A stretch of 64,000 nt of DNA from Actinoplanes sp. NBC_00393 (GTDB taxonomy: Bacteria > Actinomycetota > Actinomycetes > Mycobacteriales > Micromonosporaceae), in the NCBI RefSeq assembly GCF_036053395.1, contig NZ_CP107942.1, forward strand, positions 1,578,501 to 1,642,500, written 5' to 3'. Below, piece after piece: positions 58,578 through 64,000 of the stretch (position 1 is its first letter; each line of letters opens with the position of its first letter). The notes below the pieces were generated by a model. The model was not told the origin of the DNA. It saw nothing but the letters and a program-made list of their open reading frames with translations, and did not search any database. Both the position numbers and the translations under genes were made by a program.

Positions 58578-59999
58578 TCAGGCCGCACGGCTGGTCTTGC
58601 CCGCGTACATGGCGGCGTCGGCCCGGGCGATCAGGGCCTCCCGGTCGACTGCGTCGCCTGGTCGCGCATGGGCGGCGCCGATGGTCACGCCGACCGAGAC
58701 CGGACCCACCGACAACCGCATCGGTACGCGCAACGCGTCCTGAATCCACTCGGCCAGATCGCCGCCGTCCACCTCCCGGCGGACCACCAGGAACTCGTCG
58801 CCGCCGAGCCGCGCCACCAGGTCACCGCAGGTGGTGACGTCCTTCAGCCGCTGCGCGACCACCTTCAGCGCCTCGTCGCCGACCAGATGCCCGTACCGGT
58901 CGTTGATCGGCTTGAATCCGTTCAGGTCACAGAGCAGGACCGTCACGCCGGGCAACTCGCCCCGATGCACCCCGGCCAGCGCCCGGTCGATCTCGGCCAT
59001 CACCTGCCGCCGGTTGCACAGACCGGTCAGCTCGTCGTGCGAGGCCTGGTAGGCCAGGGTCCGTTCGGCGTTCTCCCGCTGCACGGTGAGCCGGTGGATG
59101 CGCAGCAGCACCAGCGGGATGACCAGCAGCGTGCCGATCGGCAGCAGCAGGTTGGCCGAGTCGTTGCCCCGGAACGTCTGCACCGCGGTGAGCAGCGGAT
59201 TGATCGCCAGCGCGGCGGCCAGCCAGCCGAGATCCGGACGGCCGTTGCCGACCGGTGCGGCGCCGGGCTGCGGTTCGGTGACGGCGAAGACGCCCGGGTG
59301 CAGGGACGCGGCGGCCAGGGTGAGGAAGGCGAGCGGCCACAGCTGCGCCGCCAAGGCCGGCTGCGGCGAGCCGCTGCTGATCGCCACCAGCGTGATCGTG
59401 GCGGTTACCAGCAGGTAGGCGAGCGGAGCGCGGGCCGGGCCGGCCGTGCGGACCATCCGGATCAGGCAACCGACCACCCCGCACAGCACCAGGACGTCGA
59501 TCAGCATCAGGACCTGGCCGGTGGTCGAGGCGCCGGCCGGCAGGTGCGGCTGGATGCCCCAGACCCACACCGGGCCGCCGGCGCAGAGGCCGACCAGGGC
59601 GGCGTCCAGGATGCCGCCGGCGTCCTCGGCCATCCGACGGCGCAGGCCGAGGGCGGCGCCGAACAGGAACAGGCCGTGCGCGCTGGACAGGATCAGGTCC
59701 GGCAGGTCACCCTCGGCCCGGCCGAGATGCCCGTCCCGGACCCAGGCCGGCCAGCACAGCTGGGTGATCAGCAGCAGGGCCAGGCCGCCGACGGCCATCA
59801 GCCAGGGGCGCCGCAGCGGCAGGTTCCCGGAGCGCAGCGCCAGCACGAAAGTCACCGTGGGGGTCGCGGCGACCAGGGTCTGCACGACCGGCTGACCGGT
59901 GTGGCCGGCCCACCGGTACGCGAGAGTGGCGGCCACCGCGCAGACCACGAAGAAGACGTGCACGGCCCAGGCGGGGGCGGTGGCACGCAGCCGGCCCAT
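58578..59999 (-). CDS. Membrane diguanylate cyclase (GGDEF)
   Basis: A 473-residue protein with about nine membrane helices (first 310 residues) and a C-terminal GGDEF domain: SHDELTGLCNRRQVM, LLCDLNGFKPINDRYGHLVGDE and ARLGGDEFLVV, with an intact catalytic motif. It should synthesise c-di-GMP in response to a membrane-sensed signal. GGGAGGGAG precedes the ATG at 59999. It is probably co-transcribed with the downstream GGDEF-EAL gene. Confidence 0.92.
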   Translation of the reverse strand: MGRLRATAPAWAVHVFFVVCAVAATLAYRWAGHTGQPVVQTLVAATPTVTFVLALRSGNLPLRRPWLMAVGGLALLLITQLCWPAWVRDGHLGRAEGDLPDLILSSAHGLFLFGAALGLRRRMAEDAGGILDAALVGLCAGGPVWVWGIQPHLPAGASTTGQVLMLIDVLVLCGVVGCLIRMVRTAGPARAPLAYLLVTATITLVAISSGSPQPALAAQLWPLAFLTLAAASLHPGVFAVTEPQPGAAPVGNGRPDLGWLAAALAINPLLTAVQTFRGNDSANLLLPIGTLLVIPLVLLRIHRLTVQRENAERTLAYQASHDELTGLCNRRQVMAEIDRALAGVHRGELPGVTVLLCDLNGFKPINDRYGHLVGDEALKVVAQRLKDVTTCGDLVARLGGDEFLVVRREVDGGDLAEWIQDALRVPMRLSVGPVSVGVTIGAAHARPGDAVDREALIARADAAMYAGKTSRAA

Positions 60000-60049
60000 G
60001 CGGTCTCCCTCCCACGACTCCGACCCGCTCTGATCGGCGGTTCCGCCGG

Positions 60050-60964
60050 TCAGCTGAGGGAAGTCGTCCTGCGGGCCAGCGCCTCGGTCAGGCACCGCAG
60101 CAGCTGCTGGACGGCGGGGGAGCGGCCGCCGGTGCGGGTGGTGGCGTAGATCTGCCGGGCCAGCCCGCCCGGCCGGTCGATCGGCAGGTAGCCGAGGCCC
60201 CGCTGGGCGGTGGCGGCGAGCTGCGGCACCAGCGAGACACCGAACCCGGCGGCGACCATCGCCAGGACCATCGGGTAGCTGTGCACGCGTACGCTGATCC
60301 GCGGCTCGAAACCGGCCGCGCGGCACGCCATCTCGGTCGCGGCCTGAAAGCCGGTGCTGGTCAGCGCGCCCACCCAGTCCGCGGCGGCGAAGTCGGTCAA
60401 GGCCACCGGGGCCGGTTCGGCCGGCATCAGACTTCGGGGTACGGCGAGCAGCATCGGCTCCCGGTAGAGCGGCCGTTGGGTGAACCCCCGCAGGTCGGGG
60501 CGGGACAGCGGCGTGTACTCGTGGGTGACGGCAAGGTCGATCTCGCCGCTGCGGACCCGGGGGAGGGCCTCGTTCGACTCCAGTTCGGCGAAGTGCAGCT
60601 CGACATCGGGGTGCCGCCGCCGGAACGTGTTCAGCGCCGGAATGACGAAACTGATGCCGGCCGTGGCGAAGGCCGCGACGCTGACCCGGCCACCGCGCAG
60701 CTCGGCGACGTCGCGGACGGCCCGCTCCGCCTCGGCGAGCGAGGCCAGCAGGGGTTCGGCGTGCTCGGCGAGGACCCGGCCGGCCTCGGTGAGCCGGACG
60801 CTGCGGGCTGAGCGTTCCAGCAGCGTGGCGCCGAGCTCGCGTTCCAGCGCCGCCAGCTGTTGCGACGCGGCAGCGGCCGTACACCCGGCCCGGGCTGCAG
60901 CGGCTGCGATGGTTCCGGTGATCGCTACGTCCCGGAGCAGGCTCAGGCGGCGAGAATCGAGCAT
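60050..60964 (-). CDS. LysR-family transcriptional regulator
   Basis: A 304-residue LysR regulator. The helix-turn-helix (about 3-60; LLRDVAITGTIAAAAARAGCTAAAASQQLAALERELG) is followed by a periplasmic-binding-like effector domain (AAFATAGISFVIPALNTFRRRHPDVEL). It is divergent from the LysE-type exporter, the classical arrangement in which the regulator (LysG/ArgP-like) activates export of an amino acid or analogue. Confidence 0.92.
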   Translation of the reverse strand: MLDSRRLSLLRDVAITGTIAAAAARAGCTAAAASQQLAALERELGATLLERSARSVRLTEAGRVLAEHAEPLLASLAEAERAVRDVAELRGGRVSVAAFATAGISFVIPALNTFRRRHPDVELHFAELESNEALPRVRSGEIDLAVTHEYTPLSRPDLRGFTQRPLYREPMLLAVPRSLMPAEPAPVALTDFAAADWVGALTSTGFQAATEMACRAAGFEPRISVRVHSYPMVLAMVAAGFGVSLVPQLAATAQRGLGYLPIDRPGGLARQIYATTRTGGRSPAVQQLLRCLTEALARRTTSLS

Positions 60965-60976
60965 AAGCTGAACTTA

Positions 60977-61016
60977 CGCTCAGCGCTGTTGTGGCCCATT
61001 GTTGTTGCGCTGAGCG
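60977..61016. promoter_or_regulatory. LysR-type operator in the lysE promoter region
   Basis: Arms CGCTCAGCGC (60977-60986) and GCGCTGAGCG (61007-61016) are exact complements 30 bp apart (three helical turns). Each arm contains a smaller CGCTnAGCG palindrome. The site fills the 69-bp gap between the LysR and LysE-type starts, as expected for a LysR tetramer bound at two half-sites. Confidence 0.6.
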
Positions 61017-61033
61017 CGCGGCAGCCTGAGCCG

Positions 61034-61657
61034 GTGCCTCTCGATCCGCATCTGCTCATCGCGTTCACCGTGGTCACCGTCATCGCCACTCTCTCGCCCG
61101 GTCCGGACATGCTGTTCGTGCTGAGCTGCGGGATGCGCGGCGGCCCCCGGTCCGGGTTGCTCGCCACCGCCGGCCTGGCCACCAGCGAGGTCGTCCACGT
61201 CGCAGTCGCCGCGGCCGGCCTGACCGCGTTGTTCACCGCGGTCCCGCAGGCTTTCACGGTCCTGCGCGTAGCGGGCGCGGTCTACCTCGCCTACCTGGGT
61301 ATCCAGATGATCCGCCGCCGGGGTGCCACCCTGCTGATCGCAGCCCCGGCGCTGTCCGACCGGCGCGCCTACCTGATGGGCTTTCTGACCAACCTCACCA
61401 ACCCCAAGATGATCGCCTTCTCGGTGGCCTTCCTGCCCCAGTTCGTCGACCCGTCCCTCGGGCCGGTCGGGCTCCAGTTCGCTGTGCTCGGCGCCATCCT
61501 GATCAGCCTGGAGTTCCTGATCGACGGCTCGGTGGGCCTCTTCGCCGGCCACATCGGCACGTGGCTGCGCCACCGCCGCACCCTGGCCCGCCGCATCGAC
61601 ACCGCCACCGGCGGCATCCTCATCGCCCTCGGCTTCCGCCTCGCCCTGGACCAGTAG
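61034..61657 (+). CDS. LysE-family amino acid exporter
   Basis: A 207-residue membrane protein with six helices. The LysE/RhtB signature LSPGPDMLFVLSCGMRGGPRSGLLATAGL is near the N-terminus, followed by YLGIQMIRRR and FLTNLTNPKMIAFSVAFLPQF. It exports an amino acid or related metabolite using the proton-motive force. The GTG at 61034 is the only start compatible with the shared operator; the substrate is not predictable. Confidence 0.93.
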   Translation: MPLDPHLLIAFTVVTVIATLSPGPDMLFVLSCGMRGGPRSGLLATAGLATSEVVHVAVAAAGLTALFTAVPQAFTVLRVAGAVYLAYLGIQMIRRRGATLLIAAPALSDRRAYLMGFLTNLTNPKMIAFSVAFLPQFVDPSLGPVGLQFAVLGAILISLEFLIDGSVGLFAGHIGTWLRHRRTLARRIDTATGGILIALGFRLALDQ

Positions 61658-61966
61658 CCCCTCGCGCTGCCGCGCCCCGCGGCGGGGCCTGCCTCTTCCG
61701 CGCAATTGCCTCCCGCGTCCCAGCTGCCGCGCCTGCCGTGCCTGCCGTTCTCCTTCTCCGCTGCATCCGTGGCGATCTTGGGCGATTTGCCACGCTCAGG
61801 GGTGGTCGCGCGCCCAAGATTGACAACCGCGGCGTCGAACCGGCCAGCCATCACGTGACCGCCCCGGCGGCGGCCCCCTCAGCTGGCACCGGGTCAGGCC
61901 GTCCGGTTTGGCCGGCGCGAGCGGGCATCATCGGCCGGCGCGGGTGGGCGTTAGCGAGTGGAGGGG
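61658..61966. other. Intergenic region with a possible structured RNA
   Basis: This 309-bp gap between the convergent LysE-type and haloperoxidase-like genes contains no credible coding sequence. At 61768-61820 two stems conflict: CGTGGC (61768) pairs with GCCACG (61789), and the loop-located ATCTTGGGCG (61775-61784) pairs perfectly with CGCCCAAGAT (61811-61820). These could alternate or form a pseudoknot. The rest shows only GC-rich low-complexity sequence. Confidence 0.5.
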
Positions 61967-63232
61967 TCAGCGCGGGCAGGCGCCGAAGTGGGTGGGGCCG
62001 GAGCGGCGCAGCAGTTCGGTTGCCAGGACCTCGTCGGCGACGGCGCGGCCCACGCTCAACCCGGCCTGGTTGCTGAATTCGAAGTGCTGGCCGCCGTACA
62101 CCCGGGATCGGCCGGTCTCCGCGGCCGCGGCCGTGAAGCTCCGGTAGCTGCGCGCCGCGCCGCCGGGCGCCGAGTCGGTGACGTGACTGAACGGGATCGC
62201 GTCGCGGCAGAAGAAGCCGGCCAGCACGGCCGCGCCGGCCCCGCTGTACGAACTGTGCCCGGACACGTACTCCGGTGTCCCGCCGACGCTGCCGGCCCGC
62301 GCCGACCAGGCCGGATCCGGTACGGTGACCGGGTTGCCGTCGGTGTCTCCCTCGCGGATCGCGGTGGTCGGGCGCCAGTGACGGTACGCGTACTTGGTGC
62401 CCACGGTCGCCACGGTCGTGTCCGCGAGCGACATGGACAGCAGCGCGGTGAGCCGGGCCTGTTCGGCGAGCGGCAGGTGCCGGTCGGCCGCGACGGTCAA
62501 CCCGATGCGCAGCCATTCCCCGGGCGGCTGATCCGAACCGGCGGGCAGCGACCAGTACTGGTAGGTGGCGAGCAGTTCGGCGTCCGGCAGTGCGGCGTTG
62601 CCCAGGACGGCGACCTCGGCGTACGCGGCAGCGTAGGGGAGGCTGGTCAGCGCCGGAGGTGGGCCGGGGATGTATCGCGCCGGGTCGGCCACCGCGAACG
62701 GGCGTACGTTGCGGTATTGCGTGCCCGACCAGGCCGCCCGGAACACTCCGGGCCCGGTGCCGGCCGGCTGGGACTCGACCGGCGTGGAGCCGTCGCCGGT
62801 CCGGGCCGTGACCACCGACTCGCCGACTTCGCGGCCCCACTCCGCGCCGCTGGTCACGCCGCCGTGCAGGCGGGCCAGGTCCGTGGCAAGCCGGGTGTCG
62901 TAGTCGGCGGTGTGGGGCGGGACGAGACGTACCAGCACCGCGTGCGCGGCGGAGGCCGCGGCGGCCTGCGGATTGCCGCCCCGGGGTCCCGGCCCTGGGA
63001 CCAGCGCGTGGGTCCGCCCGCCGGCCAGTCCGTTCACGGCGTCGTAGATCGCGACGTTGACCATCGCGTAGAGACGGGCGGCGTCGGCGTCGGTGGCCCG
63101 GGCGGTGCGCACGGCGTCGAGCGCGAACCCGTTCCACACCCGTACGGCGTCGATGTCGGCGCGGACCGGTTCGGCGGTGACCACCGGCATGCCGATCAGC
63201 GTCAGTGCTGCGACGTACACCAGTTTGTTCAC
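61967..63232 (-). CDS. Secreted vanadium-haloperoxidase/PAP2-superfamily protein
   Basis: A 421-residue exported protein with a signal peptide (about 1-25). The VCPO/acid-phosphatase core is present: KYAYRHWRP (Lys/Arg phosphate or vanadate ligands), EYVSGHSSYSGA (Ser-Gly-His) and SRVYGGQHFEFSNQAG (Arg and the His that ligates vanadium). All expected residues are retained, so either bromo/chloroperoxidase or phosphatase activity is possible. It is not in a biosynthetic cluster, so the role may be oxidative defence or signalling. Confidence 0.88.
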   Translation of the reverse strand: MNKLVYVAALTLIGMPVVTAEPVRADIDAVRVWNGFALDAVRTARATDADAARLYAMVNVAIYDAVNGLAGGRTHALVPGPGPRGGNPQAAAASAAHAVLVRLVPPHTADYDTRLATDLARLHGGVTSGAEWGREVGESVVTARTGDGSTPVESQPAGTGPGVFRAAWSGTQYRNVRPFAVADPARYIPGPPPALTSLPYAAAYAEVAVLGNAALPDAELLATYQYWSLPAGSDQPPGEWLRIGLTVAADRHLPLAEQARLTALLSMSLADTTVATVGTKYAYRHWRPTTAIREGDTDGNPVTVPDPAWSARAGSVGGTPEYVSGHSSYSGAGAAVLAGFFCRDAIPFSHVTDSAPGGAARSYRSFTAAAAETGRSRVYGGQHFEFSNQAGLSVGRAVADEVLATELLRRSGPTHFGACPR

Positions 63233-63291
63233 CGTCCCACCCTGCGCCCGCTAGGCATCAGGTGCTGTCGATGGGTCGTTGATCGGACGCT

Positions 63292-63882
63292 TCAGCGTGG
63301 TCCGGGCGCCGGCCGTTGCGGCGGTCCGCCACCGATGGACTTGCCCTCGAATCCGATCACCCGGCCACCGGCGGTGACCTCATCGACATCGAGGTCGACG
63401 TTGACCCGGCCGCCGGCCCCCACGTGATCGATGCGTGCCGCGACCAGGTGTCCCTCGACCCGTTTCGCGGTCGCGACGACGTCCACCTGGCTGCCGGACG
63501 GCTCGCGCTCCTCTCCACGGAACGTGATCCGCTGCTGATAGGCCAGCTCGAGCAGACCGCGCAGCGCCTCAACCTTGGCGACCAGCTCGGCGCTGGCCGG
63601 ATCGACCTCGCGGTTGCCGTTGGTGTACGAGACCAGGCCCTCCTGGAGGGTGATCAACTCTTCGCTGCGCTCGTCGACGACCTTCTCGTCGACCGGCAGC
63701 GGTTGCAGCTGACCGGCCAGCACCGGGTCGGACACCGCGGGCGTGAGCAGTGGCTCCTTCGCCGCCGCTTTCTTCCGTTCGCGGCGGATTTTGATCAGCT
63801 CGCCCGCCTGGTTGTAGAGAAAGGCTATGCCCTGGGTCAGCGCGACCGTGCCCAGCACCGCCCACGTCACCGGTTCCGCCAT
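63292..63882 (-). CDS. Unknown protein with N-terminal hydrophobic helix
   Basis: A 196-residue protein. The first 25 residues form a hydrophobic segment (TWAVLGTVALTQGIAFLYNQA) followed by a basic Lys/Arg-rich stretch (IRRERKKAAAK) and an acidic, helical middle; the end is Gly-rich and beta-like with VDVVATAKRVEGHLVAARIDHVGAGG. Similar short actinobacterial proteins are uncharacterised, and I do not recognise a domain. It is transcribed leftward, 59 bp before the haloperoxidase-like gene, and may share its transcript. Confidence 0.7.
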   Translation of the reverse strand: MAEPVTWAVLGTVALTQGIAFLYNQAGELIKIRRERKKAAAKEPLLTPAVSDPVLAGQLQPLPVDEKVVDERSEELITLQEGLVSYTNGNREVDPASAELVAKVEALRGLLELAYQQRITFRGEEREPSGSQVDVVATAKRVEGHLVAARIDHVGAGGRVNVDLDVDEVTAGGRVIGFEGKSIGGGPPQRPAPGPR

Positions 63883-64000
63883 TGCGCCTCCCGAACGCCG
63901 GACTGCCGAGGACGGTACGCCCGCCCGAGCACCGTCTGTGTCGGCTCGCTGACAGCGGTCACTCTCGCGTGCGGGGTGCGGCTCACGTCGTACCGTGCTG

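Noticed and set aside
58203..60149. 648-codon plus-strand frame opposite the two c-di-GMP genes
   Set aside because: Gln/Arg/Gly-rich shadow with no motif; the minus strand carries clear GGDEF domains.

Overview
The window reads as chromosome of a high-GC actinomycete, most likely a Micromonosporaceae/Actinoplanes-type soil organism. The evidence is the very high GC content, frequent GTG (occasionally TTG) starts, dense ATGA/GTGA/TGATG overlaps between genes, a SigE-type small sigma factor, a PknB-type kinase, HTH/NB-ARC/TPR regulators, a CBM13-carrying PL11 lyase, and a Zur-controlled set of zinc-free ribosomal proteins. The species cannot be read from the sequence. I see no rRNA, tRNA, CRISPR array, prophage or intact transposase; most of the window is ordinary chromosome.

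Layout. 1-4.6 kb: truncated SDR with an operator-like palindrome; a GlsB-like/STAS/receiver-domain unit; a divergent OmpR-type regulator and histidine kinase. 4.6-8.3 kb: Ser/Thr kinase with a six-cysteine outer domain, small membrane proteins, D-Ala-D-Ala carboxypeptidase. 8.3-13.3 kb: VOC proteins, hydrolase, SigE-type sigma factor with a membrane partner, an HxlR-SCP2 regulator divergent from a VOC gene, ChaB. 13.3-20.4 kb: sugar ABC operon of frcBCAK type with an added epimerase gene and a divergent ROK repressor, followed by a Rieske/FAD oxidoreductase. 20.4-25 kb: zinc alcohol dehydrogenase, second HxlR regulator, imine-reductase-like enzyme preceded by a paralogue remnant, then a Zur-box locus in which a CobW-like protein diverges from zinc-free L28, L33 and S14.

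25-36 kb: two RibD/DHFR-like reductases, a lone lycopene cyclase ending in a 62-bp tandem repeat array, a STAS protein whose phospho-site serine is cysteine, an AraC regulator, a methionyl-tRNA synthetase preceded by a Met-rich leader ORF and a strong hairpin, a secreted rhamnogalacturonan lyase, a second site of the 62-bp repeat, and a gene-poor stretch with a ricin-domain remnant and a 38-bp nested palindrome. 36-41 kb: LCP protein, lipoprotein, small secreted protein, STAND regulator. 41-45.4 kb: hpd-hmgA-unknown-fahA tyrosine catabolism operon. 45.4-50.7 kb: GH3 glycosidase, secreted metallopeptidase-like protein, diguanylate cyclase, AraC regulator. 50.7-56.1 kb: tightly coupled operon of acyl-CoA dehydrogenase, two SDRs, APH-type phosphotransferase, histidine phosphatase and SMP-30-like lactonase. 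56.3-60 kb: two membrane c-di-GMP proteins. 60-64 kb: LysR/LysE pair, vanadium haloperoxidase-like secreted enzyme, unknown protein.

The best candidates for undescribed biology are: the unknown 252-residue protein sitting exactly where maleylacetoacetate isomerase is expected; the six-gene ACAD/kinase/SDR/lactonase operon, which looks like a gamma-lactone or 4-hydroxyacid pathway; the Met-leader and hairpin before metG; and the two-locus 62-bp hairpin repeat family.
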